Translations under genes and position numbers: made by a program
Part shown: positions 35,046 through 45,717 of the stretch, piece after piece
Numbering within the stretch: the stretch's first letter is position 1
How the letters are laid out: every line of letters starts with the position of its first letter
The notes under the pieces: generated by a model
Database searches by the model: none
What the model was told of the DNA's origin: nothing
Seen by the model: the letters and a program-made list of their open reading frames with translations, nothing else
Assembly: GCA_023957155.1 (NCBI GenBank)
Contig: JAMLHK010000016.1
Span: 1 to 64,000, forward strand
Reading direction: 5' to 3'
Source: Chitinophagaceae bacterium
Lineage (GTDB): Bacteria > Bacteroidota > Bacteroidia > Chitinophagales > Chitinophagaceae
Length of the DNA: 64,000 nt

Positions 35046-35879
35046 ATGGATGCATTTATTAAAATTACCGAACAACCTTCTGCTTATCGTCATCTTGAAA
35101 AAATGCCGGTAGCTGAAATTCTTACCCATATCAATAATGAAGACAAAACCGTTCCTTTTGTAATAGAAAAAGTAATTCCTGAAATTGAAAAGCTGATCCT
35201 GGCGGCTGTAGATAAGATGCTGGCGGGCGGGAGATTATTTTATATCGGTGCCGGTACCAGCGGAAGGCTTGCCATAGTGGATGCCAGTGAATGTCCGCCC
35301 ACCTATGGGATAGCGCCCAACCGGGTTATTGGTATTATTGCCGGTGGGGAAAAAGCAATGACCCAGCCGGTAGAATTTGCAGAAGACAGCTTAACGCAGG
35401 GATGGGAAGACCTGCAGCGGGATCATGTAAATGATAAAGACATAGTAATAGGTATTGCCGCAAGCGGTACAACTCCTTATGTGATAGCTGCATTAAAAAA
35501 ATGCCGTGAAAATGGAATTATTACAGGATGTATAACCAACAACCCGGGATCGCCTTTAACAAAAGAAGCCGATTATCCCATAGCGCTGGCGGTAGGCCCT
35601 GAATTTGTAACCGGCAGCACCCGTATGAAAAGTGGTACTTCGCAAAAGCTGGTACTGAATATGATCTCTACGGCTATTATGATCCGGTTGGGCAGGGTGG
35701 AAGATAATAAGATGGTGAATATGCAGTTAAGCAATCAGAAATTATTAGACCGGGGCGTTAAAATGCTGATGGATAATCTTCCGGGTATTGATTATGCTGA
35801 GGCCAGGGCCTTGCTGGTGAAGTACGGGAGTGTGAAGAAAGCGATGAGATCAGCGGGAGGAGCACATAAAGGGGATTGA
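35046..35879 (+). CDS. murQ: N-acetylmuramic acid 6-phosphate etherase
   Basis: A 277-residue SIS-fold enzyme that removes the D-lactyl ether from MurNAc-6-phosphate to give GlcNAc-6-phosphate. Conserved blocks are YIGAGTSGRL (67-76), DASECPPTYG with catalytic Glu82, GIAASGTTPYV and the signature VTGSTRMKSGTSQK. It forms a two-gene unit with the kinase upstream. Full length for the family. Confidence 0.93.
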   Translation: MDAFIKITEQPSAYRHLEKMPVAEILTHINNEDKTVPFVIEKVIPEIEKLILAAVDKMLAGGRLFYIGAGTSGRLAIVDASECPPTYGIAPNRVIGIIAGGEKAMTQPVEFAEDSLTQGWEDLQRDHVNDKDIVIGIAASGTTPYVIAALKKCRENGIITGCITNNPGSPLTKEADYPIALAVGPEFVTGSTRMKSGTSQKLVLNMISTAIMIRLGRVEDNKMVNMQLSNQKLLDRGVKMLMDNLPGIDYAEARALLVKYGSVKKAMRSAGGAHKGD

Positions 35880-35888
35880 AACAGAAGG

Positions 35889-37469
35889 CTACCTGGTATT
35901 CCTGTTCCCTTTTTTAGAAGCCGTTGCCTGCTTATACTTCTGCTGTATAACTTCCTGCACGGGTACGTATTGGATCTTGCTTTCTAACCATGAAATAATA
36001 TCTAAATACATGAAAGAGCGACTTTCGAGAGGGTTGTCTTTATACTTTTCCAACTTTCCTTTCAGGGCAACGAATGCAGTCTTCATCTGTCGCTGGTCTA
36101 TATGAAAAGATTTTCTCAAAAAGCGGAATATCTCTTCCTCAACTATACTCAGGTTCTGCATTTTAGCCATAAAGCGATATACGGATTTCACTAAATATTC
36201 CAGTAAAGTATAATTCCCCAGTTCATAATGAGCAATAAGGTGCAGTAGCCTGGAGTAACATTGAAGATCCGTGCGCAGGTCCACTTTCCAGTTGATGATC
36301 CGGTTCAGGTATTCAATGGCTTTTTCATTGTCCCCGCTTCCGAAATAAAGGCAGGCAATTTTATAATAAAACACCAGAATACGGTGCCGGTCCATTTTCA
36401 GCCTGAATTTTGCAATCCTGCTTTCAATTTCCGGAACGAGCTTTAAGCCTGCGGTGAAGCTGCCTTCCAGGAAATGCTTGTTGAGCTTGGCGGTGTAGAG
36501 ATAAATAAATGACTGTACCCGGATATTATCGTTACTATCGGCCTGTTTAGAATGGCAAAACTGTTCAAATGCATTCAGTGTTATATTGAATTTGTCGTAG
36601 TTCTGCAGCACAAAATGTGCATTGAGCAAGTTGTGCACGCCTTTAATATATAACGGGGTATCCACTTTCTTCATCAGGGATTCCTGCTCAAAAGCATCTA
36701 CCCATTTCTGGCAATACCGGTAATACATCAGCAGATCCTGCAGGATAAACCCGTACCAGCAGTAGCTTTCATACAGGTAGTGCCTTTCATAAAACCCGTT
36801 GTAATGTGCTGCTGTGGTAGGCAGGTTAGACTCAAAAAATGCTTTGATTGCCATCCTGTCTTTATCTCCACGGGCATGTCCCAGGTTAATATACCAACTG
36901 TATAACTGGAGTGAAAGGTTAGACAGCTTGTTCATCATGGTGAGCCTGTTATCGGCGTCTTCAACTTCTTTGGCCAGTATTTCTGCCCGGTTTTCCATAC
37001 TTCTGGTAATATACAGCGCCTCTATTTTCTTTTCAAAGATGAGGGTTTGGAGCAAATATGTAACCTGGTGCTGTTCCCGCGCATATTCTTTCACTTTTTC
37101 CAGGGTTTTAAGGCTTTGGAGATAAAGCCCCTTATCGTATAAAATCCGGGAATAATCCATAAGCTCATGTAGCTGCAATTGGATATTATTATCATCTTTT
37201 AATATGCGTAAGCTGGCTAATATCTGTTTATAAAGATGTGCTTTAAGATTGGAAAGTTGCTGTTTTTTGATGTCTGTATTTCGTTTCAGCAAGGTATCTT
37301 CATCGTAATCCTCCAGTTTGTCTAATGCATCGAACAACTGCACCGTTTTCATATCGGCGGAAGTAGCATTTCGCTGTACAAAAAGCTTAAAATTCCTCTT
37401 TTCTGCTTTTTCAAGCGACTTCACCAACTGGAATAATTCATCTGTTGACCGTTTGGGCATCGTATTCAA
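35889..37469 (-). CDS. Large helical protein of unknown function
   Basis: A 526-residue protein almost wholly alpha-helical, with irregular pairs of helices resembling TPRs (for example LQSLKTLEKVKEYAREQHQ and GDNEKAIEYLNRIINW). No signal peptide or catalytic motif is visible. Such proteins are common in Bacteroidota, but I do not recognise a named family. It converges with murQ (9-base gap) and is divergent from leuA. Confidence 0.65.
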   Translation of the reverse strand: MNTMPKRSTDELFQLVKSLEKAEKRNFKLFVQRNATSADMKTVQLFDALDKLEDYDEDTLLKRNTDIKKQQLSNLKAHLYKQILASLRILKDDNNIQLQLHELMDYSRILYDKGLYLQSLKTLEKVKEYAREQHQVTYLLQTLIFEKKIEALYITRSMENRAEILAKEVEDADNRLTMMNKLSNLSLQLYSWYINLGHARGDKDRMAIKAFFESNLPTTAAHYNGFYERHYLYESYCWYGFILQDLLMYYRYCQKWVDAFEQESLMKKVDTPLYIKGVHNLLNAHFVLQNYDKFNITLNAFEQFCHSKQADSNDNIRVQSFIYLYTAKLNKHFLEGSFTAGLKLVPEIESRIAKFRLKMDRHRILVFYYKIACLYFGSGDNEKAIEYLNRIINWKVDLRTDLQCYSRLLHLIAHYELGNYTLLEYLVKSVYRFMAKMQNLSIVEEEIFRFLRKSFHIDQRQMKTAFVALKGKLEKYKDNPLESRSFMYLDIISWLESKIQYVPVQEVIQQKYKQATASKKGNRNTR

Positions 37470-37518
37470 TCTCCTTTTAAATCCTTATCCATAAAGGGTT
37501 TTAATAAAAAAACAGGGC

Positions 37519-37625
37519 TTTGCACACCGTAATATAATATTTAATTTGGTTTTGTATGTTAGGGATCAACCGGTACATTCGTACCGGATTACAAATTTCC
37601 GGTTTTTAACGTATAAAATCCGTCT
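37519..37625 (+). promoter_or_regulatory. Candidate leu promoter, leader peptide and attenuator
   Basis: A short open frame 37556-37609 encodes MLGINRYIRTGLQISGF, in which five of 17 residues are Leu or Ile. Two overlapping hairpins cover it: CCGGTAC/GTACCGG (37570-37576 and 37581-37587, loop ATTC), and ACCGGA/TCCGGT (37583-37588 and 37598-37603) followed by five T. They share bases, so only one can form. Weak promoter words are TTTG (37519) and TTAATTTG (37541-37548). The layout is that of amino-acid attenuation, but the T run is short and this is inference. Confidence 0.45.
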
Positions 37626-38795
37626 ATGTCTCAAAGTAAGATATATATATTTGATACTACCCTCCGCGATGGAGAACAGGTTCCTGGCTGTAAATTAAAT
37701 GCAGATGAAAAGATAGAGCTTGCTCTTGCGCTTGAAAATCTTGGGGTAGATATCATTGAAGCGGGTTTCCCTATTTCCAGCCCCGGGGATTTTGAGTCGG
37801 TCCGTAATATCTCTGCCGTTATTAAGAACGCTACGGTTTGCGGTTTAACCCGTGCGGTAAAAAAAGACATTGAGGTGGCTGCCGATGCCCTGAAGGGGGC
37901 AAAGCGTCCCAGGATACATACCGGTATAGGCGTATCGGATCTGCATATCACTACCAAGTTTAATTCCAACAGGGACGATATCCGGGCCCGGGCTATAGAA
38001 GCGGTTGCGTATGCCCGGAATTTTGTAGATGACGTTGAATTTTATGGTGAAGATGCCGGCCGCGCCGATTTGAGTTTCCTGGCAAGCATGGTGGAAGCGG
38101 TGATTAATGCGGGTGCAACAGTAGTTAACATCCCGGACACTACAGGCTACTGCCTTCCTCATCAGTATGGAGAAAAAATCGCTTACCTGTTTAATAATGT
38201 GCCCAATATTGATAAGGCCATAATCTCCTGTCATTGTCATAATGACCTGGGCCTGGCTACGGCTAATTCTATTGCCGGTGTAATGAATGGAGCAAGGCAA
38301 ATTGAGTGTACCATTAACGGGTTGGGAGAAAGAGCCGGTAATACTTCCCTGGAGGAAGTGGTAATGATTATAAAACAACACGAATCTTTAGGTTTATATA
38401 CTGATATCAAGGCTGAATTGCTGAATCCCATCAGCCGGCTGGTATCGGAAACCATGCGTATGCCCGTACAACCTAATAAGGCAATTGTAGGCAGCAATGC
38501 CTTTGCACATTCTTCCGGTATACACCAGGATGGATTTTTGAAAAATGCAGAAAATTATGAAATTATCCGTCCCGAAGATGTCGGTGCCGACAGCTCAAAG
38601 ATTGTATTAACGGCAAGAAGCGGGCGTTCTGCGCTGGCACACCGGTTTCAGAAATTAGGATACAATTTCAATCGTAATGAAATTGATGTCCTGTACCGGG
38701 CTTTTCTTAAGGTCGCCGATATAAAAAAAGAAGTGAGTGATGAGGATTTGAAGGCATTGGCGGTCAGTCATTTTCCGGAAGTAGCACTTGCATAA
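37626..38795 (+). CDS. leuA: 2-isopropylmalate synthase (short form)
   Basis: A 389-residue enzyme joining acetyl-CoA and 2-oxoisovalerate, the first step of leucine synthesis. The catalytic TIM barrel has [24 protein letters not shown], a metal-binding [14 protein letters not shown] and NGLGERAGN. The protein ends about 110 residues shorter than the usual 500-residue enzyme, because the C-terminal leucine-binding regulatory domain is missing. It is first in the leu-ilv run. Confidence 0.92.
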   Translation: MSQSKIYIFDTTLRDGEQVPGCKLNADEKIELALALENLGVDIIEAGFPISSPGDFESVRNISAVIKNATVCGLTRAVKKDIEVAADALKGAKRPRIHTGIGVSDLHITTKFNSNRDDIRARAIEAVAYARNFVDDVEFYGEDAGRADLSFLASMVEAVINAGATVVNIPDTTGYCLPHQYGEKIAYLFNNVPNIDKAIISCHCHNDLGLATANSIAGVMNGARQIECTINGLGERAGNTSLEEVVMIIKQHESLGLYTDIKAELLNPISRLVSETMRMPVQPNKAIVGSNAFAHSSGIHQDGFLKNAENYEIIRPEDVGADSSKIVLTARSGRSALAHRFQKLGYNFNRNEIDVLYRAFLKVADIKKEVSDEDLKALAVSHFPEVALA

Positions 38796-38836
38796 TAAGC
38801 AGATGTTTTCTCATGTTGCGTTAAGCACTCTGATTG

Positions 38837-38858
38837 GCGTGGCGCTTAGGCGTCACGC
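38837..38858 (+). repeat. GC-rich hairpin between leuA and leuC
   Basis: GCGTGGCGC and GCGTCACGC form a 9-bp stem with one G-U pair and a TTAG loop. No T run follows. It could mark RNA processing or protect an mRNA end. Confidence 0.5.
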
Positions 38859-38875
38859 TTCCTAAAAGAAGAACA

Positions 38876-40273
38876 ATGGGCAAGACTTTATTTGATAAGA
38901 TTTGGGATAGGCATGTGGTGAAAACCATTCCCGGAGGGCCCTCCGTATTTTATATAGATAAGCATTTTATTCACGAGGTAACCAGCCCCCAGGCGTTTAA
39001 AGGATTGCAGCAGAGAGGGCTTCAGGTTTCCCGTCCGCAGCAGGTAGTGGCTACGGCCGATCATAATGTACCTACCATAGACCAGCATCTTCCCATAAAA
39101 GAAGAGCTTTCACGCAGGCAGGTAGAGCAGTTGAAAAAGAATTGTGCTGATTTTGGTATAGAGCTGTATGGTCTGGGTCATCCTTTCCAGGGGATAGTAC
39201 ACGTAATTGGTCCTGAGCTGGGCATTACCCGGCCCGGTATGACGATCGTTTGTGGCGACAGCCATACTTCCACACATGGAGCTTTTGGTACGATAGCCTT
39301 CGGGATTGGCACCAGCGAAGTGGAAATGGTATTGGCAACGCAGTGCCTGATGCAGGCTAAGCCGAAACTGATGCGTATAAACGTGGAAGGCAGCCTGAAT
39401 AAAGGCGTGTTTTCAAAAGACATCATTTTGTATATCATATCACAGATATCAGCAAGCGGGGCTACAGGGTATGCGGTAGAATATGCCGGCTCGGCCATCC
39501 GCAATTTATCTATGGAGGCCCGTATGACGATTTGTAATATGAGTATTGAGATGGGGGCACGTTGTGGCATGATAGCCCCCGATGATACCACATTTGCTTA
39601 TATCAAAGGAAGAAAATTTGCACCGCAGGGCGAGGCATGGCAAAAAGCAGAGGCAGACTGGAGAACATTATATAGTGATGCCGATGCGGTGTTTGATCGC
39701 GAACTGCATATCCGGGCCGAAGATATCGAACCCATGATTACTTATGGCACCAACCCCGGAATGGGAATAGGCGTTACCGGTCATATACCTGAGCTGGGAG
39801 AGATTGAAGAAAGAGAGAAGCCTTCTTTTGAAAAGTCACTTCACTATATGGGACTTAATCCGGGTGAATACATGAAAGGTAAAAAAGTGGATTATGTGTT
39901 TATCGGAAGCTGTACCAACAGCCGTATAGAAGACCTGAGGATGGTGGCTTCCTTTGTGAAGGGGAAAAAGAAAGCAGATCATGTGGAAGTATGGGTGGTA
40001 CCGGGAAGCAGGCAGGTGGAAAAACAGGCGGTTGACGAAGGGATCAATAAAATATTTGAAGATGCCGGATTTTTTTTAAGACAGCCGGGATGCTCTGCGT
40101 GCCTCGGCATGAATGAAGATAAGATACCGGCAGGCAAATACTGCATCTCTACATCGAACCGGAATTTTGAAGGAAGACAGGGACCAGGTGCAAGAACGAT
40201 GCTCGCCAGCCCGTTAACGGCAGCCGCAGCTGCCATAACCGGGGAGATAACGGATGTCAGAGAGCTGATTTAA
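38876..40273 (+). CDS. leuC: 3-isopropylmalate dehydratase large subunit
   Basis: A 465-residue aconitase-type enzyme that isomerises isopropylmalate together with LeuD. Iron-sulfur ligands lie in [11 protein letters not shown] and [11 protein letters not shown]; substrate residues occur in [13 protein letters not shown] and [22 protein letters not shown]. The ATG at 38876 gives the family-typical [15 protein letters not shown]; an upstream TTG in frame would place the N-terminus inside the hairpin. Confidence 0.95.
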   Translation: MGKTLFDKIWDRHVVKTIPGGPSVFYIDKHFIHEVTSPQAFKGLQQRGLQVSRPQQVVATADHNVPTIDQHLPIKEELSRRQVEQLKKNCADFGIELYGLGHPFQGIVHVIGPELGITRPGMTIVCGDSHTSTHGAFGTIAFGIGTSEVEMVLATQCLMQAKPKLMRINVEGSLNKGVFSKDIILYIISQISASGATGYAVEYAGSAIRNLSMEARMTICNMSIEMGARCGMIAPDDTTFAYIKGRKFAPQGEAWQKAEADWRTLYSDADAVFDRELHIRAEDIEPMITYGTNPGMGIGVTGHIPELGEIEEREKPSFEKSLHYMGLNPGEYMKGKKVDYVFIGSCTNSRIEDLRMVASFVKGKKKADHVEVWVVPGSRQVEKQAVDEGINKIFEDAGFFLRQPGCSACLGMNEDKIPAGKYCISTSNRNFEGRQGPGARTMLASPLTAAAAAITGEITDVRELI

Positions 40274-40334
40274 AATCCCGGATGGTAAATCTCAATACAT
40301 AAATAATAGATCGTAAATCTCAAACAGTGGTCGT

Positions 40335-40931
40335 ATGGGTAATTCAATCAATATAGTAAAAAGCAGGGCTGTTCCTATCCCTATAGAAAATATTGATACC
40401 GATCAGATTATTCCTGCCCGCTTCCTGAAAGCAACCACAAGAGAAGGATTTGGTAAAAATTTATTCCGTGACTGGCGCTATGAGGATGGCGATGAGCACA
40501 GACCTAAGATAGATTTTCCCTTAAATGATATCACCTATAGCGGTAAGATATTAATTGCCGGGAAAAATTTCGGATGTGGCTCCAGCCGCGAACATGCGGC
40601 ATGGGCTATTAAAGATTACGGGTTTGATGTGGTAGTGAGCAGCTTTTTTGCAGATATCTTTAAGAATAATGCTTTAAATAATTTCCTGTTGCCTGTATTG
40701 GTGTCGGATCCGTTCCTTCAGCAGTTGTTTGATGAAGTACATAAAAACCCGGCTGCTGAAATTGAAGTGAGTCTTGAGGATCAGTATATAAAAATAGCTG
40801 CTACAGGAGCAACCGAATCCTTTGATATTAACAGCTATAAAAAAACCTGTTTATTGAATGGGTATGATGATATTGATTACCTGCTTAACATGAAACAGGA
40901 AATTGAAGCGTTTGAAGAACAACGAGTATAG
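40335..40931 (+). CDS. leuD: 3-isopropylmalate dehydratase small subunit
   Basis: A 198-residue partner of LeuC, full length. Family blocks are [13 protein letters not shown] near the N-terminus and the substrate-contact motif [14 protein letters not shown]. It sits 61 bases after leuC in the same run. Confidence 0.95.
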   Translation: MGNSINIVKSRAVPIPIENIDTDQIIPARFLKATTREGFGKNLFRDWRYEDGDEHRPKIDFPLNDITYSGKILIAGKNFGCGSSREHAAWAIKDYGFDVVVSSFFADIFKNNALNNFLLPVLVSDPFLQQLFDEVHKNPAAEIEVSLEDQYIKIAATGATESFDINSYKKTCLLNGYDDIDYLLNMKQEIEAFEEQRV

Positions 40932-40982
40932 TTAAATACAGGTAGAAAAACCTGCGGCCCGTGAAGGACATAAAATATAAGA

Positions 40983-42098
40983 ATGAAAAAAAAGATAGCG
41001 GTAATTTTTGGTGATGGCATTGGACCGGAGGTAACCCGGCAATCTGTAAATATTCTGAATACAGTTGCCCGTGTATACCTGCATGAGTTTGAATTTGTGT
41101 ATTGCCTGATGGGAGCCGAGGCAATAGATAAAACAGGAAACCCGTTGCCGGATGAAACCATAACAGCCTGCCGGAATAGTGATGCAGTATTGTTGGGCGC
41201 CATAGGTCATCCTAAATATGACCATGATCCCCGGGCGGGCGTACGGCCGGAGCAGGGTTTGTTACAGCTAAGAAGGTCTTTGCAGCTTTATGCTAATATC
41301 CGCCCGGTAACTACCTATCCCGCATTACAGCGCTTGTCGCCCTTAAAAGCCATGCAAACGGAAGGTGTTGACTTTGTTATTTTCAGGGAACTCACCGGGG
41401 GCATTTATTTCGGCAAGAAGGAGAGGGATGAAGAGCAAACCCGGGCATCTGACGAATGTGTATATACCCGGAGTGAAATTGAGCGGATAGGTCATCTTGC
41501 TTTTCAGCAGGCACAGCAACGCAGGAAAAAGCTTACGTTGGTAGATAAGGCCAATGTGCTGGAAACATCAAGGTTATGGCGTAAGGTGGTGCAGGAGATG
41601 GCAGACGGCTACCCGGATGTGGAAGTGGATTATATGTTTGTGGATAATGCTGCTATGCAGCTTATTGTAAATCCCAAACAGTTTGACGTGATATTGACGG
41701 AGAATATGTTTGGCGATATCCTCAGTGATGAAGCCAGTGTTATTGCAGGTTCGCTTGGATTATTGCCTTCTGCTTCCGTGGGTGACGGAGTGGCTTTATT
41801 TGAACCCATTCACGGCTCTTATCCGCAGGCCGCCGGAAAAGATATTGCTAATCCCATAGGGTCTGTGCTTTCAGCAGCCATGATGCTGGATCATCTGGGT
41901 TTAGGGACCGAAGCAGAAGTTATTCGTGAAGCGGTAGCCTGGACGCTGAAGCACAATTTTGTAACCCGGGATATAGATCCGGTCAATTTTTATTTAACCA
42001 CGACCGTTGGGGAACTGATTTGTGAATATATTGGAAATAAAGTGCCGGGGCAAACCGATGAACAGGATACGGGGCTGAGAGGGTCAACCATTATATAA
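40983..42098 (+). CDS. leuB: 3-isopropylmalate dehydrogenase
   Basis: A 371-residue NAD-dependent decarboxylating dehydrogenase, third step of leucine synthesis. It begins KKIAVIFGDGIGPEVT and shows FRELTGGIYFG, DKANVLETSRLWR, VDNAAMQLI and EPIHGSYPQAAGKDIANP, all expected of LeuB rather than isocitrate dehydrogenase. It starts 51 bases after leuD. Confidence 0.95.
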   Translation: MKKKIAVIFGDGIGPEVTRQSVNILNTVARVYLHEFEFVYCLMGAEAIDKTGNPLPDETITACRNSDAVLLGAIGHPKYDHDPRAGVRPEQGLLQLRRSLQLYANIRPVTTYPALQRLSPLKAMQTEGVDFVIFRELTGGIYFGKKERDEEQTRASDECVYTRSEIERIGHLAFQQAQQRRKKLTLVDKANVLETSRLWRKVVQEMADGYPDVEVDYMFVDNAAMQLIVNPKQFDVILTENMFGDILSDEASVIAGSLGLLPSASVGDGVALFEPIHGSYPQAAGKDIANPIGSVLSAAMMLDHLGLGTEAEVIREAVAWTLKHNFVTRDIDPVNFYLTTTVGELICEYIGNKVPGQTDEQDTGLRGSTII

Positions 42099-42164
42099 TG
42101 GGTGTTTATGGCACATCTCGTATTTCAAATATCATACTCAAAATAAAATATAACGAATAGAACC

Positions 42165-43844
42165 ATGGAATTAAACAGGTACTCGAAAACGATAACGCAG
42201 GATCCTACGCAACCTGCCGCACAGGCTATGCTATATGGTATTGGTCTTACCGATGATGATCTGAAAAAAGCACAGGTAGGTGTTGTAAGTATGGGATGGG
42301 ATGGCAATACCTGCAATATGCACCTCAACGACCTGGCAAAGCTGGTGAAGCAGGGGGTATGGGAAAGTGATATGGTAGGGCTGATCTTTAACACCATTGG
42401 TGTTAGCGATGGGATCAGTAATGGTACGGATGGCATGCGCTATTCCCTGGTGAGCCGCGATGTGATAGCAGATAGTATTGAAACCGTTTGTGGAGCACAG
42501 TATTATGATGCCTTAATTGCCCTGCCCGGTTGCGATAAGAATATGCCCGGAAGTATAATGGCTATGGGGCGTTTAAATCGCCCGGCGATCATGGTATATG
42601 GTGGTACTATTGCTCCGGGACATTATAAAGGACAGGATCTTAATATCGTTTCTTCCTTTGAAGCGCTTGGACAAAAAATAGCCGGTAAACTGAGCGAAGG
42701 AGATTTTAAAGGCATTGTAATGAACAGCTGCCCCGGCGCCGGCGCCTGTGGGGGTATGTATACGGCAAATACTATGGCATCGGCTATTGAAGCATTAGGC
42801 ATGAGCCTGCCTTATTCTTCCTCCAACCCGGCGCTTAGTCCTGAAAAGAAAGCAGAATGTCTTGCTGCGGGTAAAGCTATCCGCCTCTTGCTCGAAAAAA
42901 ATATTTTGCCCAAGGATATTATGACCCGCAAAGCGTTTGAAAATGCGCTTAGAGTAATCGTCATAACGGGGGGCAGCACCAATGCCGTACTGCATTTTAT
43001 CGCCATTGCAAAAAGCGTGGGTATAGATATCACCCAGGATGATTTTCAGCGTATGAGTGACCAGACCCCGGTGTTAGCCGACTTTAAGCCATCCGGAAAA
43101 TATTTAATGCAGGATTTACATGAACATGGCGGTATCCCTGCTGTAATGAAATACCTGCTTGAAAAAGGGTTGTTGCATGGCGATTGCCTTACGGTTACCG
43201 GTAAAACGGTGGAGGAAAACCTGGCAGGTATTAAAAGTATTGATTTTACCTCACAGGATATTATCTATCCGCTGGAGAAGCCCATTAAAAAAACGGGCCA
43301 TCTGCAAATATTATACGGCAACCTTGCGGAAAAAGGCAGCGTAGCCAAGATCAGCGGTAAGGAAGGCGAACGTTTTGAAGGACCGGCACGGGTATTTGAT
43401 GGTGAAAAGAACCTCATTGCGGGACTTGCTGACGGAAGGGTGAAACCCGGTGATGTCGTCGTCATCAAGAACGAGGGACCGAAAGGCGCCCCGGGTATGC
43501 CCGAAATGCTGAAGCCCACAGGAGCCATCATCGGGGCCGGTTTAGGTAAGTCGGTTGCATTGATCACGGATGGCCGGTTTAGCGGTGGTACGCATGGCTT
43601 TGTCGTCGGACATATCACCCCGGAAGCGTACGAAGGCGGATTGATTGGGTTGGTGCAGGATGATGATATCATTGAAATTGACGCAACGAAAAACCTGCTT
43701 TCTTTAAAGGTAAGTGAGGAGGAAATTGCAAGAAGAAGAGCAGCATGGAAAAAACCGGAGCTGAAAGTAACAAAAGGGGTGCTGCTCAAATATGCCCACA
43801 CGGTAAAAGATGCGAGCGAGGGATGTGTGACCGATGAGTTTTAA
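42165..43844 (+). CDS. ilvD: Dihydroxy-acid dehydratase
   Basis: A 559-residue iron-sulfur dehydratase giving the 2-oxo acids for valine and isoleucine. Cluster cysteines are in [10 protein letters not shown] and [16 protein letters not shown]; the C-terminal half has [18 protein letters not shown]. Full length. It is fifth in the leu-ilv run. Confidence 0.95.
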   Translation: MELNRYSKTITQDPTQPAAQAMLYGIGLTDDDLKKAQVGVVSMGWDGNTCNMHLNDLAKLVKQGVWESDMVGLIFNTIGVSDGISNGTDGMRYSLVSRDVIADSIETVCGAQYYDALIALPGCDKNMPGSIMAMGRLNRPAIMVYGGTIAPGHYKGQDLNIVSSFEALGQKIAGKLSEGDFKGIVMNSCPGAGACGGMYTANTMASAIEALGMSLPYSSSNPALSPEKKAECLAAGKAIRLLLEKNILPKDIMTRKAFENALRVIVITGGSTNAVLHFIAIAKSVGIDITQDDFQRMSDQTPVLADFKPSGKYLMQDLHEHGGIPAVMKYLLEKGLLHGDCLTVTGKTVEENLAGIKSIDFTSQDIIYPLEKPIKKTGHLQILYGNLAEKGSVAKISGKEGERFEGPARVFDGEKNLIAGLADGRVKPGDVVVIKNEGPKGAPGMPEMLKPTGAIIGAGLGKSVALITDGRFSGGTHGFVVGHITPEAYEGGLIGLVQDDDIIEIDATKNLLSLKVSEEEIARRRAAWKKPELKVTKGVLLKYAHTVKDASEGCVTDEF

Positions 43845-43926
43845 TACAACAACAGGCGCAGGGAAAAATCGGGATTATTACCGGGTTTCCGCCGCTTTTA
43901 TTAAGTCATGTTATAAAAATTGAATA

Positions 43927-45705
43927 GTGATGAGTAATACAATACTGATCGAAAAAGATAAAAAAAACACAGGGAAAGAAAAACCTGCAGCAAAGAGAGG
44001 CAAATATGCAAAAGGTGCTGAAATAACCGGTGCACAGGCCGTGGTGGAAGCATTGATTGCTGAAAATGTTACCGATTTCTTTGGTTACCCCGGAGGAGCC
44101 ATCATGCCTATATATGATGCCCTGTATGATTATATGGATACGTTGAATCACGTTCTTGTACGTCATGAACAGGGTTCTATACATGCCGCACAGGGTTATG
44201 CCCGTACATCGGGAGAAGTTGGAGTGGTGTTTGCCACCAGCGGACCGGGAGCTACCAATCTGGTAACGGGATTAGCCGATGCCCAGATAGACAGCACACC
44301 GGTAGTTTGTATTACCGGGCAGGTATTCGCCAGCCTCCTGGGTACAGATGCTTTCCAGGAAACCGATGTTATTAATATTACCGCGCCGATAACTAAGTGG
44401 AACTATCAGATAACGGATGCTACGGAAATACCGGCTGTGCTGGCCAAGGCTTTTTATATAGCCCGCTCGGGCAGACCGGGGCCGGTGCTTGTGGATATTA
44501 CGAAAAATGCGCAGGTTCAAAAATTCACCTATCCGGGGTATAAGCTGTGTAATCATATCCGCAGCTACCGTCCCAAACCCAATATCCGCGAGGAATATAT
44601 TAAAGAGGCGGCAGATTTAATTAATGCTGCTGAACGTCCTTTTGTAATTTTTGGACAGGGTGTTATCCTGGGAAAGGCGGAAAAAGAGTTTCAGCATTTT
44701 ATTGAAAAAGGTGGTTTGCCTGCGGCATGGACGGTGCTGGGGCTGAGTGCATTGCCTACTGATCATGAGCTGAATGTGGGCATGCTGGGAATGCATGGAA
44801 ATTACGGACCCAATGTTTTAACCAATGAGTGCGATGTGTTGATTGCAGTGGGTATGCGGTTTGATGACCGTGTTACCGGCCGCTTGGATAAATATGCCCG
44901 TCAGGCAAAAGTGATCCACCTGGATATTGACCCGGCGGAAATTGATAAGAATGTGCAAAGCACTGTACCGGTATGGGGTGATTGTAAAGAAACCCTGCCT
45001 CTATTGACTGCCCTGATTTGGCAAAAACAACATACCGAATGGCTGCAAAGGTTTAAGGAGATGAGAAAGCAGGAAGAAGAAGTGGTTATTAATGACGAGC
45101 TTAATCCCCAGGGGGAAATAATGACTATGGGTGAAGTGATCCGGGTGCTGAATGAAATTTGCGGAGGTGATGCCGTTATCGTTACAGACGTAGGACAGCA
45201 CCAGATGGTAACCTGCCGCTATGCTAAATTTAATCACAGTAAGAGCAATGTAACTTCAGGGGGATTAGGAACGATGGGCTTTGCGCTCCCTGCGGCAATA
45301 GGCGCTAAATTTGGCGCTCCCGACCGGGAAGTGGTTGCCATCATCGGTGACGGCGGATTCCAGATGACCCTGCAGGAATTAGGAACTATTATGCAAACGG
45401 GCATCAAAGTAAAGATTATTATCCTGAATAATAACTTCCTGGGAATGGTGCGCCAGTGGCAGCAGTTATTTAACGACAGAAGATACTCGTTCGTAAATAT
45501 TACCAGTCCCGATTTTGTAACGTTGGCAAAAGCATACGATATTGAGGCAACAAGCATTTCAAAGCGGGAACATCTGAAAGCCGCCATTGAAACCATGATG
45601 AACCATGATGGCGCTTATTTGCTGGAAGTTATTGTTGGTAAAGAGAACAATGTATTTCCTATGGTACCCCAGGGCTGCGGTGTAGCGGAAATAAGATTGA
45701 AATAA
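43927..45705 (+). CDS. ilvB: Acetolactate synthase large subunit
   Basis: A 592-residue thiamine-diphosphate enzyme. The cofactor glutamate is in VRHEQGSIHAAQGYAR; the ThDP motif runs GDGGFQMTLQELG to NNNFLGMVRQW. A basic, lysine-rich N-terminal extension (about 1-35, KDKKNTGKEKPAAKRGKY) precedes the conserved start. The regulatory subunit ilvN lies two genes downstream, separated by a methyltransferase gene. Confidence 0.94.
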   Translation: MMSNTILIEKDKKNTGKEKPAAKRGKYAKGAEITGAQAVVEALIAENVTDFFGYPGGAIMPIYDALYDYMDTLNHVLVRHEQGSIHAAQGYARTSGEVGVVFATSGPGATNLVTGLADAQIDSTPVVCITGQVFASLLGTDAFQETDVINITAPITKWNYQITDATEIPAVLAKAFYIARSGRPGPVLVDITKNAQVQKFTYPGYKLCNHIRSYRPKPNIREEYIKEAADLINAAERPFVIFGQGVILGKAEKEFQHFIEKGGLPAAWTVLGLSALPTDHELNVGMLGMHGNYGPNVLTNECDVLIAVGMRFDDRVTGRLDKYARQAKVIHLDIDPAEIDKNVQSTVPVWGDCKETLPLLTALIWQKQHTEWLQRFKEMRKQEEEVVINDELNPQGEIMTMGEVIRVLNEICGGDAVIVTDVGQHQMVTCRYAKFNHSKSNVTSGGLGTMGFALPAAIGAKFGAPDREVVAIIGDGGFQMTLQELGTIMQTGIKVKIIILNNNFLGMVRQWQQLFNDRRYSFVNITSPDFVTLAKAYDIEATSISKREHLKAAIETMMNHDGAYLLEVIVGKENNVFPMVPQGCGVAEIRLK

Positions 45706-45717
45706 TAAACTGTCGGT

